A DNA stretch of 64,000 bases from contig JAJDAK010000100.1 in NCBI GenBank assembly GCA_029261895.1, positions 1 through 64,000 on the forward strand, in the 5' to 3' direction. Below, in pieces: positions 9,893 through 18,480 of this stretch; within the stretch, counting starts at the first letter, position 1; each line of letters opens with the position of its first letter. A program made the translations under genes and the position numbers. A model generated the notes under the pieces. That model was not told the origin of the DNA and did not search any database. It was given only the letters and a program-made list of their open reading frames with translations. The DNA comes from Deltaproteobacteria bacterium (GTDB lineage: Bacteria > Myxococcota_A > UBA9160 > SZUA-336).

Positions 9893-10636
9893 ATGGATTT
9901 AGCAGCGCTCAAGGGGAAAGTCGCCGTGATTACTGGCGCGAGTCGTGGACTCGGTGCAGGTATGGCGCACGAGTTTAACCGTCACGGCATTCGTCTGGGG
10001 CTTTGCTCGCGCAGTGCGCCCGCGTTGCCCGATGGACCTGACGTTGTGACTGAGCAGTTGGATGTACGTGATGGCGATGCTATCGCGGCTTTTGCCGACC
10101 GAACCGCAAAGCAGCTGGGTCCGATTGATCTTTGGATCAACAACGCGGGTGTACTGGAGCCGATGCGGCCGTTGCGCGATATCCGTGTGGAAGAGCTACG
10201 GGATCATCTCGATATCAACGTCGTGGGTGTGTTCAATGGCATGCAGACCTACCTGCGTTATCTGCGCGGGGCAGCTCACGAGGGCGTACTCATCAATATT
10301 TCCTCGGGCGCAGCGGTCCACGCCTATGCGGGTTGGTCGGCGTATTGCGCGGGTAAGGCCGCAGTGGATCTGATGACCGAATGCGTGGCTTTGGAGGAGG
10401 CGGGTGGCTTCATGCGTGTGCATTCCGTCGCGCCCGGTGTCATCGATACCGATATGCAGGAACTCATTCGTAATTCAACCGCGGACGACTTTCCTGAAGT
10501 TGAGCGCTTCCGCGAGATGAAGCGCGATGAAAGTTTCAATAGCTGTGAGTTTGTGGCCGCGCGTCTGCTTGAGATCGCGTTTGACCCCTCGGCGAGTCAT
10601 GATGAAGTCGTGCTGCGCCTGCCAGCGGAAAACTAG
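9893..10636 (+). CDS. short-chain dehydrogenase/reductase
   Basis: TGASRGLGAGMAHEF (TGxxxGxG), NNAG, S...YCAGKAA (YxxxK). Confidence 0.93.
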   Translation: MDLAALKGKVAVITGASRGLGAGMAHEFNRHGIRLGLCSRSAPALPDGPDVVTEQLDVRDGDAIAAFADRTAKQLGPIDLWINNAGVLEPMRPLRDIRVEELRDHLDINVVGVFNGMQTYLRYLRGAAHEGVLINISSGAAVHAYAGWSAYCAGKAAVDLMTECVALEEAGGFMRVHSVAPGVIDTDMQELIRNSTADDFPEVERFREMKRDESFNSCEFVAARLLEIAFDPSASHDEVVLRLPAEN

Positions 10637-12060
10637 GGCGCGTCCACAATTACTTTCGCGCCACGCATCGATGCTTGATCGACATGAGGTAGGCAGAGGT
10701 ATTCGTAGGTTCCGGGTTGCTCGAAGCGATGCGCGTAGCGATCGCCGCGATTGAGGAAGCCCGAACGTAGCGGGGCGAAGCTCGGCTCGGTGCCTTCGCC
10801 GCTGGTTACCGTGTGCGAGACCGCATCGTCGTTAATCCAGACGACGCTCTGTCCGATTTTGATGCGGATCTCGCGCGGTTCGTAGCGCATCGCTCGAATG
10901 CGAACTTCGACGTCACCCCGAAGATCAGATGTAGCTGTCGGAGCCGTTGCTTTTGGTGGAGGGCTGGTGGGTGGCATCTCGTGGCCGCCTGACTCTTCGT
11001 CATCAGCACAATGCGGCATCGGCTTTCCGGTCTGCCGCTTGCTGAGCGATGCGGCGATGCAATGACCTTCGCCGTGGCCGTCCCATGCGATGCTTCCCAC
11101 GCCGCCGTAAAAGAGCAGAGCCTTCGGATGCGGTGCTTCGCCATTTTCTGCGAGATGATTGTTTCGAATATGCACTCGATTCGATAGCGGCTCGATGGCT
11201 TGATCTTTCTTTGAGTACAGAAGCGGCAAGCGACCGACCACAATGCCGACGGAGCGATGGCCGCGGATTCGATTCCCGTGGATTTCGATGTCGTCGGCGC
11301 CGGTCACTACAATGCCAGCGCCGTGTGGGATCGCACCGATGAAACTGAAACTGTCGCCAAAATTCTTCGTATTGTTGTCAGTCACCCAATTGTTTGAGAT
11401 CGTGGCGCGTGCACCGGTTTTCTGAACTTTTCCGGGTAGAACGACGGCATAGATTCCCAGCGTGTTCCGATGAACGAGGTTTCCTGTCACTTCGGCGTCG
11501 TTGGTGTTTTCCAGTTGGATCCCGACGACGTTGTGATGGGTTTCGTTGAATGCGATCCGAGCGTGATTGGACTGGCCCACGTAGATCCCCGCATCGCGCA
11601 TGCCACTGATGCGGCAGTGCGTAACGACAATGTTTCTAGCTTGGATGGGGTAGATGCCGTAAAGGCCCGTGTCTTTGACGATGAGGTCGGAAATGTAGAC
11701 GCCATCAATGCCTTGTGTGGTGACCCCATTCCCTGCGTAGTTCTGAACTTGAAAACCCGTCATCGTGAAGGGGCTGCCGGAAACGATGACGCCATCGGCC
11801 AGCATTTTCTCGGCGCTGATCGCGCCATCGAGTACGGGACGACGTGGTCCTTCCACGATCCCTCGCAGCGTCAGATTGGGCACATCGACCACCAGCGCCT
11901 CTTGATAGATGCCGGGCTCAACTTCGATCACGGTTCCGGGAGACGCGCGTTTGATCGCTTTAGCAATCGACTCGCCGTCACGAACACGAATTGTTTCCGC
12001 ATGCGTCGCGGCGGCGAATACCAGAAACGAAATGGAAATCATGATTCCTATTTGTTTCAT
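10633..12060 (-). CDS. secreted parallel beta-helix (NosD-like) protein fused to a C-terminal cupredoxin domain
   Basis: Signal peptide; repeats such as NNIVVTHCRISGMRDAGIYVGQSNHARIAFNETHHNVVGIQLENTNDAEVTGN; C-terminal DAVSHTVTSG...GTYEYLCLPHVDQASM with type 1 Cu ligand pattern H...C..H....M. Confidence 0.85.
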   Translation of the reverse strand: MKQIGIMISISFLVFAAATHAETIRVRDGESIAKAIKRASPGTVIEVEPGIYQEALVVDVPNLTLRGIVEGPRRPVLDGAISAEKMLADGVIVSGSPFTMTGFQVQNYAGNGVTTQGIDGVYISDLIVKDTGLYGIYPIQARNIVVTHCRISGMRDAGIYVGQSNHARIAFNETHHNVVGIQLENTNDAEVTGNLVHRNTLGIYAVVLPGKVQKTGARATISNNWVTDNNTKNFGDSFSFIGAIPHGAGIVVTGADDIEIHGNRIRGHRSVGIVVGRLPLLYSKKDQAIEPLSNRVHIRNNHLAENGEAPHPKALLFYGGVGSIAWDGHGEGHCIAASLSKRQTGKPMPHCADDEESGGHEMPPTSPPPKATAPTATSDLRGDVEVRIRAMRYEPREIRIKIGQSVVWINDDAVSHTVTSGEGTEPSFAPLRSGFLNRGDRYAHRFEQPGTYEYLCLPHVDQASMRGAKVIVDAP

Positions 12061-13028
12061 TCCGTAGCGTCTCCGTGCCAGGCGGATTCATCGGTGAGCG
12101 TGCGCATAAATGCAGCCAAGTCGCCGATTTCGCCGTCAGTGATATCGAATGGGCGGATTTTATCGTCAATGCGCTCGGGGCTTACATCGTGCCGACGGCC
12201 CCCGCCTTCAGCGTAGAATCGTACGACATCTTCTAAGCTCTTGAGCGACCCGTCATGCATGTAGGGTGCGGTGAGGGCGACATTTCGCAAGCTAGGCACG
12301 GCAAAAAAGCCGTTTAGTGCGGCGTTTCCGCTGGCAGCACCGACTCCTTCATCAGCGCTTGGAATTCCGATGGCTGCCGCGACCGGAATTTCGAACGTCG
12401 GGGGCGGGTGGCACTCAAAGCAGCGCGTCTTCAGCGAACGGAAAAGTCGCAGCCCGTTTACTTCAGACTCCGTCAGTGCGTCGCGCTCGCCCGACGCATA
12501 CTTGTCGTAACGCGAGTGATTCGAAATCAGCGAGCGTTCGAACGCGGCAAGCGCGCGTGTTAGCTTTTGTAAGCTGATGCGGCCGCGTTGTTCCGGGAAC
12601 GCGCGCTGAAACAGCAGCCGATACTCGGCATCGGACTCGAGTTTAGCGATCAAGGTTTCGGGGGCCGCGTTCATTTCGTGCTCGGAGAGCAGGGGAACGA
12701 GCACCTGATCTTCCAATGAATGCTCGCGCTGATCCCAGAAAAGGTGCTTGCGATACCCCACGTTGTAGAGGCTCGGTGTATTGCGTTTTAGCTTTTCGCC
12801 GGCGCGCCCGACGGCAATTGCATGGCCGTCACTAAAAGCAAGCTCGGGTCGATGACAACTCGCGCAGGACAAGCTTCCGTCGCGTGACAGGATCGGATCC
12901 AAAAAAAGTCGTCGACCGAGCTGAATTTCGGCACGGCTCGGTTCCGGTCCCTGAAGTTCTGGAAATGGACGATCGAGTCCGGTCGCCCAGACGGTGACCG
13001 CGCCCACGACAGGTATCAGCCACTTCAT
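12057..13028 (-). CDS. MauG/cytochrome c peroxidase-like diheme protein
   Basis: Two heme motifs CASCH and CFECH; GRRLFLDPILSRDGSLSCASCHRPELAFSDG; FFAVPSLRNVALTAPYMHDGSLKSLEDVV. Confidence 0.92.
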   Translation of the reverse strand: MKWLIPVVGAVTVWATGLDRPFPELQGPEPSRAEIQLGRRLFLDPILSRDGSLSCASCHRPELAFSDGHAIAVGRAGEKLKRNTPSLYNVGYRKHLFWDQREHSLEDQVLVPLLSEHEMNAAPETLIAKLESDAEYRLLFQRAFPEQRGRISLQKLTRALAAFERSLISNHSRYDKYASGERDALTESEVNGLRLFRSLKTRCFECHPPPTFEIPVAAAIGIPSADEGVGAASGNAALNGFFAVPSLRNVALTAPYMHDGSLKSLEDVVRFYAEGGGRRHDVSPERIDDKIRPFDITDGEIGDLAAFMRTLTDESAWHGDATE

Positions 13029-14227
13029 TCGCTTCGCAGCGCTTCGACCGGGTCCAAGCCCGCTGCTCGTCTGGCCGGCGCTACGCCCGCGAAGAGGCCC
13101 GTGAGTGCACTCGTTGCGATCGCTGCAGCAACGTACTCCGGTGGTGTAAAGACGGGCAATCCGGGAACTGCGAGGCCTAGCAGGCCGGCAAGGCCCATGC
13201 CGATCAATACGCCCGCGGTACCGCCGATGGCGGTAAGCAAAGTCGCTTCCAGCAGGAATATCAGTTGAATTTCTCTTGAGGTAGCTCCGAGCGCACGAAG
13301 CAGGCCGATTTCATCCACACGTTCGCCGACGGCGATCCACATCATGGTAAACACGCCGATCGCACCGACGAGAAGTGAGATGCCCGCGATCGCACCCACC
13401 GCTGCGGTAATGGTATCCATGATTCTATCGAAGACACTCAGCATCTCCGTTTGCGTGATGATCGTAAAATCTTCGTTTCCGTCGTGGCGTTGTATCAGCA
13501 GCTGCTTGATGGCTTCACTGACTTGATCGGTATAGCCCTCGTGGCGAAAGACAACGTCAATCTCCTGGAGCTCCTCGAGATTAAACATTTGCATCGCGCT
13601 CGCTACAGGAACGTAGACTGAATCGTCGATGTCGAAGCCAAGCATTCGACCCTTTGGTGCCATAATTCCAATCACACGATACCGAACGTCGGCAATGCGC
13701 ACGAATTCGCCTAGCGCGTTTTCGTTACCGAAAATTTCGCGTTTGACGGTGGGTCCGAGTACTGCCACCTGCGTGCCACGGCGCGGATCGCCTTCGGGAA
13801 GAAATAAGCCCTGGCCGATGCCGAACTTCCACACTTGAGGCAGCTCATGCGTGGAACCATAGATGAAAACGCTACGCCCGCGTCCCCCGGCCTCAACGCG
13901 CGCCTGCCCGAATGCCAGTGGAATCATCTTGGTTACTTCAGGCAAGCGCCGAATGGCTTCTGCGTCGTCCAACGTGAGTTTGTGAGTCGATCCGCCAAAT
14001 GCACCAGGCAAGCCGCTGGTCTCGACCTTGCCCGGGTTGATTTGTAGTAGGTTTGTCCCGAACTGCGTGAATTCCTTGAGCAGGTAACGCCGCGTGCCTT
14101 CGCCGATCGATGTCAACAGGATGACGGCGGCGATGCCAATCGCGATACCCAGCATAGAGAGCAGCGAACGCAGACGATGCCCGCGCAAGCTCGTCATTCC
14201 GAACTGAACATATCCTTCCAATTCCAT
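13025..14227 (-). CDS. MacB-type ABC transporter permease (FtsX domain)
   Basis: N-terminal TM, MacB periplasmic region, C-terminal ISLLVGAIGVFTMMWIAVGERVDEIGLLRALGATSREIQLIFLLEA. Confidence 0.92.
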   Translation of the reverse strand: MELEGYVQFGMTSLRGHRLRSLLSMLGIAIGIAAVILLTSIGEGTRRYLLKEFTQFGTNLLQINPGKVETSGLPGAFGGSTHKLTLDDAEAIRRLPEVTKMIPLAFGQARVEAGGRGRSVFIYGSTHELPQVWKFGIGQGLFLPEGDPRRGTQVAVLGPTVKREIFGNENALGEFVRIADVRYRVIGIMAPKGRMLGFDIDDSVYVPVASAMQMFNLEELQEIDVVFRHEGYTDQVSEAIKQLLIQRHDGNEDFTIITQTEMLSVFDRIMDTITAAVGAIAGISLLVGAIGVFTMMWIAVGERVDEIGLLRALGATSREIQLIFLLEATLLTAIGGTAGVLIGMGLAGLLGLAVPGLPVFTPPEYVAAAIATSALTGLFAGVAPARRAAGLDPVEALRSE

Positions 14228-14229
14228 GG

Positions 14230-15429
14230 CTAGTGTCCCGAGAGGGCGACCACCGGGTCGAGACGGGCTGCGCGGCGAGCGGGTAGTACGCCGAAGAGAA
14301 TGCCGGAGCCGAGGGCAACAACAACTACACCCAGCAGCGCCCAGACGGGTGGTGCGACCGGAACATTTGGATAGGCGATTTTGAAAAGCTGACTCGCCAA
14401 TGTGCCGAGTACGACGCCGGCGAACGATCCTGCACTGGTGAGCAGGATGGCTTCAGTTAAAAAAATCTGAAGGATTTGGCGGCGATTTGCACCCAACGCC
14501 TTGAGCAAACCGATCTCGCGGGTTCGTTCGGAAACGGATACGAGCATTAAGTTCATAATGCCAAGACCCGCGACCGTTAGCGAGATGGCAGCGATGCCCG
14601 CGAGCGCGAACGTGAGCACATCAAGAATTCGAGAGAGCGACTCGATTACAGACTCTTGCGTGATGCAGGTGATGTCTTCTTCGTCGTGACGCTCGGTGAT
14701 GATTTGAACGATTCGGTCGCGAATAGGTTCAATGTCCGCGTATGCTCGAACTTTGATCAAGATCCGGAACAACGACGTTTGATTGAAGATACGCATCGCT
14801 GAACTGACGGGTACGATCGCTAGCTCATCAATGTCGAGGCCCATCTGTTTGCCGCGACGGGCCAGCACCCCGATGACGCGCATGCGCCAGTCCCCGATAC
14901 GGGCCACTTTCCCGATCGGGCTCGTATTGGGGAATAGTTCTTCGGCCAGCGTGGCGCCGAGAACGGTGACTTGTGAGCCTCGGTCGATATCATCGGCGGG
15001 TAGAAACTCGCCGACACCCATTTCAAGTTCACGCGTTTTCAAAAACTCATGTGTCGAACCTAGGACGATCACTTGGCGGCTGCGTTCGAGGTGCGACACC
15101 GTTTCATTTCCCATCGAGAGTGGCACAACGTGGCGTGCGCTCCGAAGCTCACGCTGAAGTATGCGCGCGTCATCGAGGGTGAGGTCGTTGGGGACACCAC
15201 CGGTCGGGAATCCACCGCTAGTTTCATTCTTCCCGGGGATGACGATGAGTAGGTTGCTACCCAGGGATGCAAACTCGTTTGTGATGTAGCGCTGGGCGCC
15301 TTCGCCAAGCGCGGTCAAAATTACGACTGCTGCAACCCCGATGGTGACGCCAAGCATGCTGAGTGAACTTCGGCGCCGATGGCGCAACAATGACGTAAGC
15401 GCAAACCGGCCAAGATCCTGTGGCTTCAC
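14230..15429 (-). CDS. MacB-type ABC transporter permease (FtsX domain)
   Basis: LSMLGVTIGVAAVVILTALGEGAQRYI...GLGIMNLMLVSVSERTREIGLLKALGANRRQILQIFLTEA. Confidence 0.93.
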   Translation of the reverse strand: MKPQDLGRFALTSLLRHRRRSSLSMLGVTIGVAAVVILTALGEGAQRYITNEFASLGSNLLIVIPGKNETSGGFPTGGVPNDLTLDDARILQRELRSARHVVPLSMGNETVSHLERSRQVIVLGSTHEFLKTRELEMGVGEFLPADDIDRGSQVTVLGATLAEELFPNTSPIGKVARIGDWRMRVIGVLARRGKQMGLDIDELAIVPVSSAMRIFNQTSLFRILIKVRAYADIEPIRDRIVQIITERHDEEDITCITQESVIESLSRILDVLTFALAGIAAISLTVAGLGIMNLMLVSVSERTREIGLLKALGANRRQILQIFLTEAILLTSAGSFAGVVLGTLASQLFKIAYPNVPVAPPVWALLGVVVVALGSGILFGVLPARRAARLDPVVALSGH

Positions 15430-16136
15430 GCTTGAAACTCACGAAGCGCATCTAAAAGCTCACCGCTCGGAACACGTGCCACGATTTCACCATCGCGGAG
15501 TAGCAGGGCACGACGGGTCTGGCGTCCCACGTTGGGATCGTGCGTGACAACGATGACCGTGAGGCCCGCCTCGTTCATGTCACGCAGGAGTTGCATCACC
15601 TGCGCACCCGCAGCGGAATCCAGGTTCCCCGTGGGTTCGTCGGCAAGCAGAATTCGCGGCTCCATAATGGTTGCACGCGCGATTGCAACGCGTTGTCGTT
15701 CACCACCGGAGAGTTCATTGGGTCGATGATCCAAGCGTGTACCGAGACCGACCTTTCGAAGCGCTATTTCTGCACGCTCTTGCTGTTCGGCGCGATCTAC
15801 TCCGTCGAGCAGCAGCGGCAGCGCGACATTCTCTCGTGCGGTGAGGCGGCCTACCAAATGAAATGACTGAAAAATGAAGCCGATCTTATGACGTCTCACG
15901 TTGGAGAGCTCTAACTCTGACAGCTCGGCCACGGGCTGACCGTCCAAGCGATATTGGCCCTCCGACGGTCGATCGAGGCAGCCCAGGATATTGAGCATGG
16001 TGGATTTGCCCGAGCCGGAAGGACCCATGATCGCAACGTAGTCACCACGTTCGATGGTTTCTGTGACATCTCGTAGTGCGTGAACGCGTTCGTCACCCAT
16101 TTTGTAGGTGCGCCACACGTTCGATAGCTCGATCAT
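15426..16136 (-). CDS. ABC transporter ATP-binding protein (MacB/LolD type)
   Basis: Walker A GPSGSGKS, signature LSGGERQRVAIARA, Walker B ILLADEPTGNLDS. Confidence 0.97.
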   Translation of the reverse strand: MIELSNVWRTYKMGDERVHALRDVTETIERGDYVAIMGPSGSGKSTMLNILGCLDRPSEGQYRLDGQPVAELSELELSNVRRHKIGFIFQSFHLVGRLTARENVALPLLLDGVDRAEQQERAEIALRKVGLGTRLDHRPNELSGGERQRVAIARATIMEPRILLADEPTGNLDSAAGAQVMQLLRDMNEAGLTVIVVTHDPNVGRQTRRALLLRDGEIVARVPSGELLDALREFQA

Positions 16137-17290
16137 TCCGTCTCGTCTTCCTCGAGCTCTGCGCGTACGCCGGTCTTTACTTCTACCCGGTCGAGGGTCA
16201 CCACGACCTCTTCGCCTTCTTCGACGCCACTCAGGATTTCGACGTAGTCCCAGTTGCGTAACCCGACCTCAACGGTTCGTTCCTCGAGTTCTGACCCATC
16301 GAAGACCAAGACCTTACGATTCTCCAGCAGCGCAGTCGTCGGCACGCGTAATACTGAGTTACGCGTTTCGAGCACGATCTCCGCGTCGGCTGACGTGCCG
16401 GGAAGAAGTTTCGCAGCGAATGCTTTGTCGACAAGTTCGACCTCGACCTCGACGGTTCGATTCTGCGCCTCCACGTCGACGACGTACGGTGCAACACGAA
16501 CCACGTTGCCTTGGAATTCCTTTGATGGGTAGGAGTCAATGGTTACCTTCGCTTCCTGTCCCTTGACTATTTTAGTGGAGTCGACTTCATCCATTGGAGC
16601 ACTCAGGTAGACGGAGCTTGGATCGATGATATCGACCACGGCGGGCGACGTTAGCAGGGGTGGTGAGGGCGTGACCCATTCACCCAATTCCACATCCTGT
16701 TCCGCGATGATCCCCGCGAATGGCGCGAGGATTCTATGTTTCGAGAGGTCCGCCTCAGCAGCCGTGATCGAAGCCGCGGCTTTCTCGATCTCGGCGGCTG
16801 CAGCATTGCAGGTGCTATCTGCGGCTCGATAGGTGCTTCGCAATTGGTCTAGTACGTCCTCGGAGACGATGTTCTTATCGGCTAGTTTCTGTTTCCGCTG
16901 CCAATCACGATATGCGCGGTCCTTGGAAATGCATGCCTGACTCTTATTGGCCTTTGCGACCGCGAGGCTTTGAATGGCGAGCTCGTGCTGTGCGCGAGCT
17001 GATTCGTCGTTGAGGCGAACCAAGAGCTCACCTTTCTCGACATGATCGCCTTCACGATGCGTAATCTCAATTACGCGTCCACCGACTTCCGCGGTAAGGC
17101 GTGCACGCCGCCGAGCACGAATCGTACCTGCTTTGGAGTTCGTCACTGTGGCTTCAACGTTCGCACGACTGACGGCTTCCACGCGCACCGGCACCGGGTC
17201 CGGTCGTGCGCAGGTCCACCAGAGAACTGAGAGAATGACGACAGCGGGTATGACGGCTCTAAGAATCCATTTGCGCATTAGCGGAATCAT
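16133..17290 (-). CDS. HlyD/MacA-type periplasmic adaptor subunit
   Basis: N-terminal TM; AEVGGRVIEITHREGDHVEKGELLVRLND; coiled-coil region; LAPFAGIIAEQDVELGEWV. Confidence 0.92.
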   Translation of the reverse strand: MIPLMRKWILRAVIPAVVILSVLWWTCARPDPVPVRVEAVSRANVEATVTNSKAGTIRARRRARLTAEVGGRVIEITHREGDHVEKGELLVRLNDESARAQHELAIQSLAVAKANKSQACISKDRAYRDWQRKQKLADKNIVSEDVLDQLRSTYRAADSTCNAAAAEIEKAAASITAAEADLSKHRILAPFAGIIAEQDVELGEWVTPSPPLLTSPAVVDIIDPSSVYLSAPMDEVDSTKIVKGQEAKVTIDSYPSKEFQGNVVRVAPYVVDVEAQNRTVEVEVELVDKAFAAKLLPGTSADAEIVLETRNSVLRVPTTALLENRKVLVFDGSELEERTVEVGLRNWDYVEILSGVEEGEEVVVTLDRVEVKTGVRAELEEDETE

Positions 17291-18293
17291 CTACCTTTGG
17301 AAATACGATGTACTCGTCCGCAAGGGTGAGGGCTAGCTCACGATTGTCAGGAATTTGGCTACCGATTCGTCCACGCTTGCGCAGGTCTTCGGTTAATCGA
17401 TCGAGCACGAACTCGAGGGAAAGATCGTCGGAATGTTCTGACCATGCCTGTCGTTCAGCTTCATCGCGGAAGCAGTAGGCCTTCCAGGAGATGGATAGCC
17501 GAAGATCGCCCCAGGTATAGCTGGAGATGATTTCCTCGTCGTGACGCACGACCCATTGACTCTTGCCTTCGAAACAAAGCTGCATGCCGGCGCGAAATGG
17601 CGGAATGGGTCCGTTGGTTTCGTGCATGCGATCGATGCCGTGGAAGATGCTGTCCGTATCCATGAGCAATGCGGTATTGAAGCCCACCGGATGCACCGTC
17701 GCGGCGGCATCGGGCCCGTTGGGGTAGAACACGAATTCGCCGCCCTTGCATTGATGAAACCAAGCAACACAGGTAGCGATCGGCATCCACCATTCGCGGA
17801 AGAGGCCGGAGTGATGCATCACGGCGAGTAGCCATTCCGGATGGATCTTTCGATTCGCACCACGAAATTCAGGTACATCGGTGTGTACCGCGAGCTCCTG
17901 CCCGGGTACCAAGAGATTGGCGTAGACGATCGCGGGCTCGATCACCTCGCGCCCGTGAATCTTTCGCGCCGCCTCGATCATGCCTTCGTGCTTCAAGAAC
18001 GGTTCGATTCCAGGCGCGCGAACATCCCAACCGTAGGCATAGGTCTCGCGAAAATAATTGGTTCGTGCGGCCAGTGTTTCAAGTGCTTCGTGGCGGCCAA
18101 AACGCCCACCGGTTTTGATGTAGTTAAACGCCGCATCGAAACGTTGCGGTAGACCTTCACCGATACCCTGATTCAGGCCTTCTTCAGAGTACATGCCATA
18201 TCGGCCGAAATCCTCGCAGAGCCGAACGATATTTTCGGCTTCGCTCGGGCTGAGTAGTGCACCGAACTGAACAAACGGATTCGATGTGGTCAC
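17259..18293 (-). CDS. putative Fe(II)/2-oxoglutarate-dependent oxygenase-like protein
   Basis: HxD in VPGQELAVHTDVPEFRG with distal His candidates; GTG start at 18293 preceded by AAGAGGT SD; longer ORF extends to 18350. Confidence 0.55.
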   Translation of the reverse strand: MTTSNPFVQFGALLSPSEAENIVRLCEDFGRYGMYSEEGLNQGIGEGLPQRFDAAFNYIKTGGRFGRHEALETLAARTNYFRETYAYGWDVRAPGIEPFLKHEGMIEAARKIHGREVIEPAIVYANLLVPGQELAVHTDVPEFRGANRKIHPEWLLAVMHHSGLFREWWMPIATCVAWFHQCKGGEFVFYPNGPDAAATVHPVGFNTALLMDTDSIFHGIDRMHETNGPIPPFRAGMQLCFEGKSQWVVRHDEEIISSYTWGDLRLSISWKAYCFRDEAERQAWSEHSDDLSLEFVLDRLTEDLRKRGRIGSQIPDNRELALTLADEYIVFPKVDDSANAQMDS

Positions 18294-18306
18294 GCGAGTA
18301 CCTCTT

Positions 18307-18480
18307 TCAGAGGGCTGGTTGTTGCCCCGACCATGGATGTGCATCTTCAAAAGCCTGACAGAAGTTTAACACCTTCGCGTCACCGAAGCGCGGACCTACG
18401 GCCTGGAGGCCGATGGGGAGTCCCGCAAGATCGAATCCGACCGGCAGGAAGGCGGCAGGTTGGCTGGTTAAGTTGATTAA
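18307..18480 (-). pseudogene. C-terminal remnant of an amidase-signature family gene
   Basis: LINLTSQPAAFLPVGFDLAGLPIGLQAVGPRFGDAKVLNFCQAFEDAHPW resembles amidase C-termini; no amidase body or Ser-Ser-Lys region upstream. Confidence 0.7.

Noticed and set aside
11470-12216. 248-aa plus-strand ORF antisense to the beta-helix/cupredoxin gene
   Set aside because: Opposite a gene with signal peptide and recognisable domains; no motif of its own.
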